Source: Chloroflexota bacterium (GTDB lineage: Bacteria; Chloroflexota; Dehalococcoidia; DSTF01; RBG-16-68-14). From it: a stretch of 34,394 bases of DNA. Of this stretch, positions 22,941 through 31,657 are shown piece by piece. How positions within the stretch are numbered: position 1 is the stretch's first letter; each line of letters starts with the position of its first letter. Below the pieces are notes generated by a model, which saw only the letters and a list, made by a program, of their open reading frames with translations, had not been told where the DNA came from and ran no database searches. Position numbers and translations under genes: made by a program. Location: the NCBI GenBank assembly GCA_003228685.1, contig QIFC01000050.1, positions 1 through 34,394 on the forward strand, read 5' to 3'.

Positions 22941-23741
22941 CTAGCGGCCCTTGAACTCGGGTGATCGCTTCTCGCGGAAGGCCTTGCCGGCCTCTTTGCC
23001 GTCCTCGCTGCCGAATGCACGGAGAATGTTCTGCAGCTCGTAGCGATAGTGACTCTGTGGATCGGCCATGGCCGTGGCGCGCCGCACGACACGCTTGGTC
23101 AGGCGCGCCGTGATGGGCGAGATCTGCGTTAACGACTGGCAGTACTCGTCGAAGCGTTCCGTAAACGTCTCGTCAGGCACCACTTCGCCGACGAGGCCTA
23201 GCTTGAGCGCCTCCTCCGCGCCAACTGTCCGGTTCTCCAGCAGGAAGCGCATCGCCTGCTCGTAGCCGACCGCCTGCGCGAGCGTAAACGATAGGCCGCC
23301 GTCCGGCGACCCGCCGATGCGCGGGTAGCCCGCAATGAGGCGGACGCTCTCCGACGCGAGACGGATATCGGCGGCCATCGCGAGCGATAGGCCCGCGCCG
23401 ACGGCGACGCCGTTGAGGCCGGCGACGACCGGCTTGTCGCACTGCTCTCGCAGTACCAGCGGGATGCGGCTCACCCAACCAAGGTCGTCCAGCAATGCGT
23501 CCTGCGTTGAAAGATAGTGATGCGTGCCGTTGCTGGACGGCGTTAGGTCCAAGCCGGAACAGAATGCGTCATCGGTTCCGGTGATGGCGATAACCCAAAC
23601 GTCGTCGTCCTTGGCGGCCTCCTCAACCGTGCTGATGATGCCCCAGGCCAGCTCGTCGGAGAGGGCGTTCTTCTTCTCGGGCCGGTTGAGCCGGAGCTTG
23701 CGGACGTGTCCCGCGTTCGTGATCTCCAGGACGTTGCTCAT
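22941..23741 (-). CDS. Enoyl-CoA hydratase/isomerase (crotonase fold)
   Basis: The 266-residue protein has the two oxyanion-hole segments of crotonases, FCSGLDL (60-66) and GVAVGAGLSLAMAADIRLAS (about 111-130). In the region where hydratases carry the second catalytic Glu there is an SPDGG motif (Asp147), as in PaaG-type isomerases, so an isomerase or a modified hydratase is as likely as a plain hydratase. The ATG has GGAGG six bases upstream. It lies ten bases after the acyl-CoA dehydrogenase gene, a normal beta-oxidation pairing, and one base before the PPOX start. Acyl-CoA chemistry is firm; the exact reaction is not. Confidence 0.92.
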   Translation of the reverse strand: MSNVLEITNAGHVRKLRLNRPEKKNALSDELAWGIISTVEEAAKDDDVWVIAITGTDDAFCSGLDLTPSSNGTHHYLSTQDALLDDLGWVSRIPLVLREQCDKPVVAGLNGVAVGAGLSLAMAADIRLASESVRLIAGYPRIGGSPDGGLSFTLAQAVGYEQAMRFLLENRTVGAEEALKLGLVGEVVPDETFTERFDEYCQSLTQISPITARLTKRVVRRATAMADPQSHYRYELQNILRAFGSEDGKEAGKAFREKRSPEFKGR

Positions 23742-23751
23742 TGCGCTCCTC

Positions 23752-25005
23752 CTAATTCCCGAAGTCCCAGCCCATGCCGTCGTGGTAGCGCTTCAGGATG
23801 TTCTTCGCGATCAGAATGCGGTGCACCTCGTCCGGGCCGTCGGCAATGCGCAGTGTGCGAGCGCCCTGATACATGCCTGCTAGCGGTAGGTCCCCGGAGA
23901 CGCCGGCGGCGCCCCAAACTTGGATCGCGCGATCGACGACGCGCATGTACGCATTGGGGACGAAGACCTTGATTGCGGAGATGTCCGTGCGCGGGTCAAC
24001 GCCGCTCTCGATCTTTTCCGCTGTATTGATCGTCATCAAGCGTGCTGCCTGGATATCGATGTAGGAGTCCGCGATGAAGCCCTGCATAAACTGCTTCGTT
24101 TCCAGCAGGCCGCCGTGGACTTCTCGGCTCATGATGCGTTCGACCATCAGGTCGAACGCGCGCCACATCTGGCCAATGGAGTTCATGCAGTGGAAGATGC
24201 GTCCCGCTCCCAGGCGGTCTTGCGCGGCGGCGTGGCCGGAGCCGGTCTGCCCAAGCTGGTTGGTCACCGGCACGCGCACATCGTCATAGATGATCTCGCA
24301 GTGGTCGCTGTCGCGCTGGCTCCAAATTGGGATGCCGCGGATCACGTTCACGCCGGGCGTCTCCTTCGGCACGATGATCTGCGTCATCTTGCCATTGCGT
24401 TCAGCGGGACCGTCTGGGTCCTCTGTCCGGCACATGACGATGAAGAAGTCGGCTGCCTTCCCGTTGGACGTGAACCACTTGTGGCCGTTGATCACCCACT
24501 CGTCGCCGTCGCGGCGCGCCGTTGTCTTGATCGAGCGCGGGTCAGAGCCGGCATTGTCAGGCTCGGTCATTGAGAAGCCGGACTGCATCTTGCCTTCGAT
24601 CAACGGAATCAGCCACTTCTTCTTCTGCTCCTCGGAGCCATACTTGACCAGGATCGTCTGGTTGCCAGAGTTCGGGGCGACGACGCCGAAGAGCGAAGCA
24701 CCACCCTGGACGTACGCTAACACCTCATTCATGTAGGCATGCTCTAGGAAGCTCAGCTCAGAGCCGCCGTATTCTGTGGGTAGGTGGGGTGCCCAGAGGC
24801 CTGCCTCTCTGACCTTGTCTTGTATGCGCTGGCGGAGCGCCTTGGCCTCTGCGATGTCCGCTTCGGTGTAGCGCTTATCGCCTCGCCACGCCCAGAGCGT
24901 GCGCTCATTGGGCAGAATCTCTTTGTTGACGATGTCCGCCGTGAGCGAACGGATCTCGTTGACCCGCGGATCGATCGTAGGAATGGGCTTCACGTTCATC
25001 TTCAT
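23752..25005 (-). CDS. Acyl-CoA dehydrogenase
   Basis: The 417-residue protein spans all three ACAD domains: the helical start, the beta-domain with GFSMTEPDNAGSDP and WVINGHKWFTSNG that holds FAD and substrate, and the C-terminal helices with QVWGAAGVSGDLPLA and DGPDEVH. The sequence is closest in feel to the ACAD10/11-like branch rather than short-chain dehydrogenases. It would introduce an alpha,beta double bond in an acyl-CoA, passing electrons to ETF. The ATG at 25005 has AGAGG upstream. Gaps of 27 bases to the dehalogenase and 10 to the crotonase gene suggest one transcript. Substrate chain length is unknown. Confidence 0.95.
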   Translation of the reverse strand: MKMNVKPIPTIDPRVNEIRSLTADIVNKEILPNERTLWAWRGDKRYTEADIAEAKALRQRIQDKVREAGLWAPHLPTEYGGSELSFLEHAYMNEVLAYVQGGASLFGVVAPNSGNQTILVKYGSEEQKKKWLIPLIEGKMQSGFSMTEPDNAGSDPRSIKTTARRDGDEWVINGHKWFTSNGKAADFFIVMCRTEDPDGPAERNGKMTQIIVPKETPGVNVIRGIPIWSQRDSDHCEIIYDDVRVPVTNQLGQTGSGHAAAQDRLGAGRIFHCMNSIGQMWRAFDLMVERIMSREVHGGLLETKQFMQGFIADSYIDIQAARLMTINTAEKIESGVDPRTDISAIKVFVPNAYMRVVDRAIQVWGAAGVSGDLPLAGMYQGARTLRIADGPDEVHRILIAKNILKRYHDGMGWDFGN

Positions 25006-25032
25006 GGCAAAACCTCTCTCTTTGGTGTTTCG

Positions 25033-25941
25033 CTAGCTTGTTTGCGCGATGAATTCTACAACAATTCGGGCAAGGTCTTCTCCCTTGTCTTCCTGGAGAA
25101 AGTGGCCCGCGTTCTCGATGATGACGTGAGGCTGGTCCTTTGCGCCGGGTACACGACCCTGGAAGGCGCGCTCGCCACCCTTCGTCACTGCATCAGAGTC
25201 GCTAAAGGTAGTGAGAAATGGCTTCTCCCACTTCATCAGTACCTCCCAAGCCTTGCGGTTAGCCGGCGCGGCTGGATCGTCGGGCGTCGTTGGCACCAGC
25301 GACGGAAAGATGCGCGCGCCGGCTTTATACGAGTCGTCCGGGAAGGGCGCATCATACGCGGCGACGATGTCGTCCGAGAGCTTCGTCTTCGTCGCGCCAT
25401 TGATCAGGCGGCCGATATCGAACGTGGGCGACTCTTGCGAGAACTTCCGCCAAGCCATGAACGCTTTGCCGGGTGTGCCTTCGCCTGTGGGCAGCCCGCC
25501 GTTGCCGATGACGACCCGTGCGAATCGGTCCGGGCTTTCGGCGACGAGGCGCAGGCCGATAAGCGATCCCCAGTCCTGGCCGAAGAACGTGATGTTCTGT
25601 AGCTCCATCTGTTCCAGCCACGAGGTCATCCAGTCGACGTGGCGCTGGAACGTGTAATCGCTCTTCTCCGTCGGCTTGTCCGACTTGCCGAATCCGATCA
25701 GGTCCGGCGCGATGGCCCGGTGCCCCGCCGCAACGATGCCAGGGATCATCTTACGGTAGAGGTAGCACCAGGAAGGCTCGCCGTGGATCATCAGCACAGG
25801 GTTGGCGTCCGCCGGTCCTTCGTCGACGTAGTGGACACGAAGTTGGCCGCCTTCGCCTTCGGGAACGTCCAAATAGTTCGCTTTGAAATCGTAGCCTGGC
25901 AGGTTTTCAAATCGGTCGTCCGGTGTGCGTAGTGTCTCCAT
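25033..25941 (-). CDS. Haloalkane dehalogenase (HLD-I-like)
   Basis: The 302-residue alpha/beta hydrolase matches subfamily-I haloalkane dehalogenases in length and motifs: TPDDRF opening, HGEPSW (53-58), nucleophile Asp123 and halide-binding Trp124 in GQDWG, a cap Trp (164), the acid in FSDSD (Asp248/250) and His280 in AGHFLQED. The enzyme would replace a carbon-bound halogen with hydroxyl in the cytoplasm. The ATG at 25941 has AAAGGAG upstream, which overlaps the sulfatase stop. It sits between an arylsulfatase and an acyl-CoA dehydrogenase, so the natural substrate may be a halogenated, sulfated organic acid precursor. That link is inference. Confidence 0.93.
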   Translation of the reverse strand: METLRTPDDRFENLPGYDFKANYLDVPEGEGGQLRVHYVDEGPADANPVLMIHGEPSWCYLYRKMIPGIVAAGHRAIAPDLIGFGKSDKPTEKSDYTFQRHVDWMTSWLEQMELQNITFFGQDWGSLIGLRLVAESPDRFARVVIGNGGLPTGEGTPGKAFMAWRKFSQESPTFDIGRLINGATKTKLSDDIVAAYDAPFPDDSYKAGARIFPSLVPTTPDDPAAPANRKAWEVLMKWEKPFLTTFSDSDAVTKGGERAFQGRVPGAKDQPHVIIENAGHFLQEDKGEDLARIVVEFIAQTS

Positions 25942-25943
25942 GG

Positions 25944-28202
25944 CTACTCCTTTGCTAGCTCAGTGCGCGCCAGCGTCTCGACATCTTCGCGTGACGGTGA
26001 CGAACCCATGCGGAACGTCACCTTGTGTAGTTCTCCCGTGAACTCGAAGGGGCCATCGTAGTCGTCGACTACCGTGGAGAGGCGGTCCGCGCCAATGTCG
26101 ACGCCCGTCGAACTCAGCATGCGTACGATCTTGGTGATCTCGGTCGAGCCAATCTCTTTCCCATCGATCCCCACGGCCAAGCGTCCAGTCTGCCCATCCC
26201 GGGTGAACTTCGTCTCGATGACGTGCCTGCCTGGCGACAGCTCCGCGGCACCGGCCGCTCTGAAGTGTGTACCCAGCGCGTTGTAATCGAATTGGACCTT
26301 ACCGTCCTTCATGAAGAAGGTGTGGCCGCCATTGTGGCTTCCGCGCGCGTAGAGGACGCCTTCGCAGCCGCCTTCCGGCACGGTCACGTCCGCGGAGATC
26401 GTCCACACGCGTCCTCCCAGACGAGGCGCCGGATCCGCGGGGACATGCGATAGCGGAGGATAGTAGACGTACTCATCGCGACCGTGCGGCGTGCCGGGCC
26501 GGGGAGCCCCGCCGAACAGTTCAATGGTGCGGTCGTCTAGCGGCAGCACATCGTATTCCTCCGCGTCGGCCCACCAGGCGTCGACCATCTCCTTGAGCTT
26601 CTCCGGCTGTTCCCCCGCTAGGTCGTGGCACTCCGAGAAATCTTCATCCAGGTGATAGAGCGCCCATCCCTCGGCGTCGAAGTCATCGCCCTTGCGGTGA
26701 TACGTGACCGCCTTCCAGCCGTCCTTCCAGATACCGCGATGGCCGAACTGCTCGAAGTACTGAGGCCCGCGGTTGGCCGGCGACTCGGCGCTGTCCCAGG
26801 TATCGACCAAGCTTGTGCCATGAAGTGGGATCTGCGGATGGCCGTTGAACGTCTCTGGCACGGAGATACTCGTCACGTCCAGCACCGTCGGCGTGAGGTC
26901 CGTGACGTGGCAGAACTGATGGCGAATGCCGGTCTCTTTGATCCTCTTCGGCCAGTGGATGACAAGCGGGTCCCGAACGCCGCCGCCGTAGGTGTTCTGC
27001 TTGTACCACTTGAGCGGCGTGTTTCCCGCTTGCGCCCAGCCCCACGGGATGTTGCTGTGGGCGCGGGCTGTGCCAATGTCGTCCAACCGGTTCGCGATGA
27101 TGTCGTCGAGGTCCTCGCGGATCAGGTTGAACACGCTGAACTCGTCCATCACGCCGCGCGGGCCGCCCTCTTGGCTGGCGCCGTTATCGGAGAGGACGAT
27201 CAGGAGCGTGTCATCGAGCAGCTCGTGAGCTTCCAGGAACTCGACGAGGCGACCGATCTGCGCATCCGTGTGTTCGAGGAATCCCGCGAACGCTTCCTGC
27301 AGCCGAGCCGCGAAGATACGGTCGTTCTCTGGCAGCTCGTCCCAAGGCTGAACGCCGGGGTTGCGCTCCGCGAGCGTGGTGCCTTCGGGCACCAGGCCCA
27401 TCTCCAGCTGGCGAGCGAACCATTCCTCGCGCGCGTCGTCCCAGCCTGCATCGAACCGGCCACGGTACTTCTCCAAGTACTCCGGCGGCGCCTGATGCGG
27501 CGCATGCGTCGCGCCGAACGCGACGTGCAGGAAGAAGGGCCTATCGGGCCGCACAGACTTGAGATCGCGGATCCAGCCCATCGACTGGTCGATCAGGTCC
27601 TCGCTGACGTGGTAGCCGTCCTCCGGCGGGGCCGGTGGGCTGATATGGTGATTGTCCTCAGTCAGCTCGGGATAGAACTGATCGGTCTCGCCCTGCAGGA
27701 ACCCGTAGAAGCGATCGAAGCCCTTCTGTAGCGGCCAATTGTCGAACGGCCCCGCAGCTGAGCACTCCTGCATTGGCGCTAGGTGCCACTTCCCTGCGGC
27801 AAATGTAGCGTAACCGTTGTCGCGCAACAGCTCCGCGATCGTTGCCGCTCGCGGTGTGATGCCACCGCGCATGTTCGGAAAGCCGGAATCGAAGTTCGAA
27901 ACGGCGCGCATGCCCACGGAATGATGGTTACGGCCGGTGAGGAGGCACGCCCGCGAGGGTGAGCAGAGCGCGGTCGTGTGGAAGCCGCTGTAGCGCACGC
28001 CGTCTTCCGCGAGCCGGTCGATTGCAGGCGTCTCGATCGTTGAGCCGTAGCAACCGAAGTGCGCGAAGCCCGTATCGTCAAGCACGATCATGACGACGTT
28101 GGGAGCGTCGCCTGGCGGTCGCTTGGGCTCGGGCCACCACGGCTCGGAATCCGCGATCGTTCGACCGATGCGCCCGCCGAAGTGAGGCTCGCTCGTTGTC
28201 AT
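25944..28202 (-). CDS. Large arylsulfatase (Cys-type, formylglycine)
   Basis: The 752-residue protein carries the sulfatase signature Cys80-Ser-Pro-Ser-Arg84 followed by LLTGR, where Cys80 becomes formylglycine, plus metal-binding Asp42/Asp43 in VLDDTG, a conserved THAPH segment and SDNG near the second metal ligand. It is much longer than many sulfatases; the C-terminal 190 residues form a beta-rich add-on. No signal peptide is visible with the start at 28202, which has GGAG upstream, so it may be cytoplasmic. An ATG 91 codons further up would pass over the promoter and is rejected. It is the first of six closely spaced genes under the TetR-linked promoter. It would release sulfate from an organic ester. 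Confidence 0.93.
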   Translation of the reverse strand: MTTSEPHFGGRIGRTIADSEPWWPEPKRPPGDAPNVVMIVLDDTGFAHFGCYGSTIETPAIDRLAEDGVRYSGFHTTALCSPSRACLLTGRNHHSVGMRAVSNFDSGFPNMRGGITPRAATIAELLRDNGYATFAAGKWHLAPMQECSAAGPFDNWPLQKGFDRFYGFLQGETDQFYPELTEDNHHISPPAPPEDGYHVSEDLIDQSMGWIRDLKSVRPDRPFFLHVAFGATHAPHQAPPEYLEKYRGRFDAGWDDAREEWFARQLEMGLVPEGTTLAERNPGVQPWDELPENDRIFAARLQEAFAGFLEHTDAQIGRLVEFLEAHELLDDTLLIVLSDNGASQEGGPRGVMDEFSVFNLIREDLDDIIANRLDDIGTARAHSNIPWGWAQAGNTPLKWYKQNTYGGGVRDPLVIHWPKRIKETGIRHQFCHVTDLTPTVLDVTSISVPETFNGHPQIPLHGTSLVDTWDSAESPANRGPQYFEQFGHRGIWKDGWKAVTYHRKGDDFDAEGWALYHLDEDFSECHDLAGEQPEKLKEMVDAWWADAEEYDVLPLDDRTIELFGGAPRPGTPHGRDEYVYYPPLSHVPADPAPRLGGRVWTISADVTVPEGGCEGVLYARGSHNGGHTFFMKDGKVQFDYNALGTHFRAAGAAELSPGRHVIETKFTRDGQTGRLAVGIDGKEIGSTEITKIVRMLSSTGVDIGADRLSTVVDDYDGPFEFTGELHKVTFRMGSSPSREDVETLARTELAKE

Positions 28203-28247
28203 ATCAGCGCTCCGATCTCTGCATGGCCGTGGGTGCGCGCGCGAAGG

Positions 28248-28277
28248 TTGCCACCGGCTCCTTCGCTGCGCTAGTAT
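28248..28277 (+). promoter_or_regulatory. Promoter of the TetR gene
   Basis: TTGCCA (28248-28253) and TAGTAT (28272-28277) are 18 bases apart. The start would fall near 28284, inside the palindrome at 28279-28295, so TetR could repress itself. The -10 overlaps the -10 of the opposite promoter. Confidence 0.55.
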
Positions 28278-28301
28278 ATGGCACTGCGGGTGCCAACACA
28301 A
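28273..28301 (-). promoter_or_regulatory. Promoter of the sulfatase operon
   Basis: Minus-strand TTGTGT (28301-28296) and TATACT (28278-28273) are 17 bases apart. The spacer is exactly the TGGCAC-N5-GTGCCA palindrome. The -10 is good and the -35 is partial. Confidence 0.6.
28279..28295. promoter_or_regulatory. Probable TetR operator
   Basis: TGGCAC (28279-28284) and GTGCCA (28290-28295) are exact reverse complements around five bases. The 17-base site fills the spacer of the leftward promoter and covers the start of the rightward one, the expected place for a TetR repressor. Binding by the adjacent regulator is inferred. Confidence 0.65.
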
Positions 28302-28338
28302 GTCGAACGCACCTGCGCTGACCCCACATCGGAGGACG

Positions 28339-29022
28339 ATGGCTTTGACCAAGACAGACCTAGAAAGGGTAGCTCCCGGACGTTCGGCCGATAAACGCGC
28401 CGCTGACTCTGGATCAACTCCAGCGGCGGAGAAGATTGATGGCAGGCGAGCGTCACGTGAACGAAACAGGGACACGGTTGTTGATGCTCTGCTCGCCCTC
28501 TACCGTGATGGCAACGTCAGCCCTAGCGCGGACGAGGTCGCAAAGCGGTCAGGCCTCTCACGCCGTTCGCTCTTTCGCTACTTCGATGACCTGGACGACC
28601 TCTGTCGCGCGGCGATCGCCCGGCAGACGCTCCGCGCCGGTCATCTCTTCGCGCTCCCGGAACTGGGCGAAGGCTCCCTCGCCGACAGGATCGCGCGCCT
28701 CGCGGCACAGCGAGCCGGCCTGTTTGAGGAGATTGCGCCCGCTGCGCGGGTCGGGCGGTTGAGGGCTCCGTTCCAGCTGATTGTGGCGGAGGACATTCGC
28801 AAAAGCAGGGCCGTGCTCCGGCGTCAACTAGAGAGACACTTCGCACCTGAGATGGACCGCCTGAAGCCGGAGCGCCGGCGCGAAACGCTGGCCGCCGCGG
28901 ACGTGATGTGCTCGTTCGAATCGTTCGACCTACTCCGGGAAGCGCAAGGCCTGAGCAGGAACGCGTACCAACGAACGATTCGGATCGCCCTCACCGCTCT
29001 ATTTCAGCGAACCGGCACCTAG
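28339..29022 (+). CDS. TetR-family transcriptional regulator
   Basis: The 227-residue protein has an N-terminal helix-turn-helix (about 38-85; SADEVAKRSGLSRRSLFRYFDD) after a disordered, charged lead of about 35 residues, and an all-helical C-terminal ligand domain. The HTH and the following RYF helix are typical TetR features. The ATG at 28339 has GGAGG three bases upstream. It is divergent from the sulfatase operon and begins a rightward set of dehalogenase and oxygenase genes, so it probably controls both. The inducer may be a substrate or CoA intermediate of the pathway, which is inference. The gene ends 21 bases before the nitronate monooxygenase start. Confidence 0.93.
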   Translation: MALTKTDLERVAPGRSADKRAADSGSTPAAEKIDGRRASRERNRDTVVDALLALYRDGNVSPSADEVAKRSGLSRRSLFRYFDDLDDLCRAAIARQTLRAGHLFALPELGEGSLADRIARLAAQRAGLFEEIAPAARVGRLRAPFQLIVAEDIRKSRAVLRRQLERHFAPEMDRLKPERRRETLAAADVMCSFESFDLLREAQGLSRNAYQRTIRIALTALFQRTGT

Positions 29023-29043
29023 CACGCATTGAGGAGACAGCCT

Positions 29044-30165
29044 TTGACTGACATACGAACGCCGCTCTGCGAACGCCTGGGGATCGAGCTGCCGATCATC
29101 TCGGCCGGGATGGGCCCCATCTCCGGCCCGCGGCTGGCGGCAGCCGTATCGAACGCGGGCGGCCTGGGAGTGATGGGATGCACGACAATGGCGCCGGAGG
29201 AGGTACGGACCTACATCAGGCGTTGCCGTGAGTTGACCGACCGTCCTTTCGGTGTCGACCTGATCTTGCCAGCGCGTGTCGACCGGGGTGGGGCGCGTGT
29301 GTCCGATGTCGCCAGCCAGATTCCGGACGAACACCGCGCGCTGGCGGAGAGCATTGCTCGGGAGCATGAGAGCGAACGCGCTGAGTCCAAGGACCAGGGG
29401 CCGGCTGACGATCGCATGGCTCTTGGCACCGACGCAGAGGCGCAGATCGAGGTGATCTTGGAGGAGAAGGTACCGGTGTTCGTCGGCGCGCTCGGCAGCC
29501 CCGGCTGGATGGTCGAGCGGGCCCACGCGGCAGGCATGATCGTGATGTCCATGGTCGGCAACGTCAAGCAGGCCATTAGAGTGGCCCAGGACGGCGCGGA
29601 CGTCGTGGTCGCCCAAGGCACGGAAGGCGGTGGCCATACCGGCCACGTGGGCACCATGGCGCTGCTGCCTCAGGTGCTGGACGCCGTATCGCCCACGCCG
29701 GTCGTCGCCGCTGGAGGCATTGGCGACGGTCGCGGCCTGGCCGCATCGCTGGTGATGGGGTGCCAGGCCGTCTGGGTCGGGACCCGCTTCCTCGCGACCG
29801 AGGAGGCCGGCATCGCCGCCTGGATGAAGGCTGGAATCGTCGAGGCGGGCGACCAGTCGCCGATCATCAGCCGCTCATATACAGGGAAGCGCTTTCGCAT
29901 GTTGCCGAACGAATGGACGAAGGCCTGGGAGGAGGCGCCCATTGACCCCTTGCCGATGCCGCTTCAACCCGTGCTGGTGATGCAGACGCTCGGTGGGATG
30001 GCCGCCGGCTCGAATCCAGCGCTCACGCAGAACGGGGCGGGGAACATCGCGGGTCTCATAGAGGGAGTCGTGCCCGCGGCTGAAGTCGTCCACAGCATGG
30101 CAGACGAAGCTCGAAAGCTACTTGGAGGATGGTCATGGCAATCTACCCAAACAAAGAGCGAATAG
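29044..30165 (+). CDS. Nitronate monooxygenase-like flavoprotein 1 (TTG start)
   Basis: The 373-residue TIM-barrel protein has the NMO pattern: LPIISAGMG near the start, AAVSNAGGLGVMG, GTEGGGHTGH with the catalytic-site His, and a GGIGDGRG phosphate-binding turn for FMN. Nitronate monooxygenases oxidise alkyl nitronates such as propionate 3-nitronate, but many relatives have other substrates. An insertion (about 85-125, rich in Glu and Arg) is unusual. The TTG at 29044 is used because GAGGAG lies upstream; the TTG at 29029 overlaps that site. It overlaps the DUF1330 start by 31 bases, implying coupling. The role within the sulfatase/dehalogenase cluster is unknown. Confidence 0.88.
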   Translation: MTDIRTPLCERLGIELPIISAGMGPISGPRLAAAVSNAGGLGVMGCTTMAPEEVRTYIRRCRELTDRPFGVDLILPARVDRGGARVSDVASQIPDEHRALAESIAREHESERAESKDQGPADDRMALGTDAEAQIEVILEEKVPVFVGALGSPGWMVERAHAAGMIVMSMVGNVKQAIRVAQDGADVVVAQGTEGGGHTGHVGTMALLPQVLDAVSPTPVVAAGGIGDGRGLAASLVMGCQAVWVGTRFLATEEAGIAAWMKAGIVEAGDQSPIISRSYTGKRFRMLPNEWTKAWEEAPIDPLPMPLQPVLVMQTLGGMAAGSNPALTQNGAGNIAGLIEGVVPAAEVVHSMADEARKLLGGWSWQSTQTKSE

Positions 30166-30530
30166 AAGAGTTGATGAAAGGGCCGGCGGATCAGCCGGTG
30201 GTGATGGTCAACCTGCTCAAGTTCAAAGAGCGGGCTGACGAAAGCGAAGGCGATGCGACAGGGCAGGTAGCCTACGGGCGCTACGCCGAACAGATGCGCA
30301 AGGTCGTCGAGTCGCAGGGCGGGCGCTTCATCTGGGCCGGCCGCGTCGACTCCAAGGTGATCGGCGAAGATGGCGATCCGGAGTTTGACGTCGTAGCATT
30401 GGTCGAGTATCCGTCTCGGCAGAAGTTCATCGAGATCGCGAGCAGCCAGAAGGTGGGCGAAATCGGCGAGCATCGCAGCGCGGGGCTCGAGATGCAGTGG
30501 CTCATCGCGACGACGCAGACTCAGTTTTGA
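30135..30530 (+). CDS. DUF1330 protein
   Basis: The 131-residue protein resembles DUF1330: it opens with PVVMVNLLKFKERA and has FDVVALVEYPSRQKFIEIASS, the ferredoxin-like ABM fold seen in this family. DUF1330 proteins have no assigned reaction but often sit beside oxidoreductases. The ATG at 30135 is chosen because GGAGG lies six bases upstream; an ATG at 30129 is too close. It overlaps the end of the first nitronate monooxygenase gene by 31 bases and precedes the second by 70. It may serve as a small partner or ring/monooxygenase-like enzyme, not determined. Confidence 0.85.
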   Translation: MAIYPNKERIEELMKGPADQPVVMVNLLKFKERADESEGDATGQVAYGRYAEQMRKVVESQGGRFIWAGRVDSKVIGEDGDPEFDVVALVEYPSRQKFIEIASSQKVGEIGEHRSAGLEMQWLIATTQTQF

Positions 30531-30600
30531 GCAGGGAATCATACAGAGTAGATGGCACGTGGAGTCTCACTATGGCTCCGTTTAGGAGGTCAGACAGAAG

Positions 30601-31578
30601 ATGAAGACAGGAATTACCGAACTCCTTGGAATTGAACATCCCATCATCCAGGGTGGCATGCATTTCGTGGGTCTCGCTGAGCTGGCCTCCGCGGTATCCA
30701 ATGCGGGTGGCCTTGGGATCATCACGGGGCTCACTCAAGGCACGCCCGAGAAGCTCGCGAACGAAATCGCGCGGTGCCAGGAGATGACCGACAAGCCCTT
30801 CGGCGTCAACATGACCTTCCTCCCCGCTCTCAAACCTCCCGATTATCCTGGGCTGTTCAAGGTCATCATCGAGAGTGGGGTCAAGATCGTGGAGACGGCC
30901 GGCAACAATCCGGCGCAATGGCTGCCGATGCTCAAGGAGGCGGACATCAAGGTCGTCCACAAGTGTACCTCCGTGCGCCACGCGCTCAAGGCCGAGCGGA
31001 TCGGTTGCGACGCCGTTTCGGTAGATGGGTTCGAATGCGGCGGTCACCCCGGTGAAGACGACGTGCCGAACTTCATCCTCTTGCCCCGCGCCGCGGAAGA
31101 GCTCTCGATCCCCTTCGTTTCTTCCGGCGGGATGGCGGATGGACGCAGCCTCGTGGCGTCGCTCGCCATGGGCGCCGCTGGCATGAACATGGGCACGCGG
31201 TTCATCGCCACCCAAGAAGCCCCCGTACACGCGAACGTAAAGCAGGCGCTCGTGGATGCGAGCGAACTCGATACGCGCCTCATTATGCGCGGTTTGCGCA
31301 ACACCGAGCGTGTGCTTACGAACGCCAACGTCGAACGGTTACTCGAAAAAGAGAAGTCGCTCGGCGCGGACCTCAAGTTCGAGGACATCATGCCTGAAGT
31401 CGCCGGCGTCTATCCGCGGGTGATGAAGGAGGGTGACGTGGAGGCCGGTGCGTGGTCGTGCGGCATGGTCGCTGGACTCATCCACGACGTGCCCACCGTG
31501 AAGGAACTTATCGACCGAATCATGAGCGAGGCGGAGGCCATCATCACACAGCGGCTAGCGGAATTTCAGGCCGCTTGA
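30601..31578 (+). CDS. Nitronate monooxygenase-like flavoprotein 2
   Basis: The 325-residue protein is a second NMO-fold enzyme, of more standard length than the first. It has HPIIQGGMHFVG, ASAVSNAGGLGI, DGFECGGHPGEDD with the conserved His, and SSGGMADGRS for the FMN phosphate. A match to typical 2-nitropropane-dioxygenase-like proteins is strong. The ATG at 30601 has AGGAGG eleven bases upstream. It lies between the DUF1330 gene and the second hydrolase in the rightward set. The two NMO copies differ in length and motif detail, so they probably act on different intermediates. Confidence 0.92.
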   Translation: MKTGITELLGIEHPIIQGGMHFVGLAELASAVSNAGGLGIITGLTQGTPEKLANEIARCQEMTDKPFGVNMTFLPALKPPDYPGLFKVIIESGVKIVETAGNNPAQWLPMLKEADIKVVHKCTSVRHALKAERIGCDAVSVDGFECGGHPGEDDVPNFILLPRAAEELSIPFVSSGGMADGRSLVASLAMGAAGMNMGTRFIATQEAPVHANVKQALVDASELDTRLIMRGLRNTERVLTNANVERLLEKEKSLGADLKFEDIMPEVAGVYPRVMKEGDVEAGAWSCGMVAGLIHDVPTVKELIDRIMSEAEAIITQRLAEFQAA

Positions 31579-31657
31579 TCGCCGGCACACGAGTTCCTAG
31601 TGATTGCTCGCCAGGTATGGAGGCCGACGGTCCGAAGCAGGTGGAGGCCATGAGTTG

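Noticed and set aside
26625..27731. Plus-strand open frame opposite the sulfatase
   Set aside because: It lies fully inside the sulfatase gene and carries no recognisable motif.
30553..30562. TGGCAC half-site before the second nitronate monooxygenase gene as another TetR operator
   Set aside because: Only one half of the palindrome is present, and six bases are too short to mean much.
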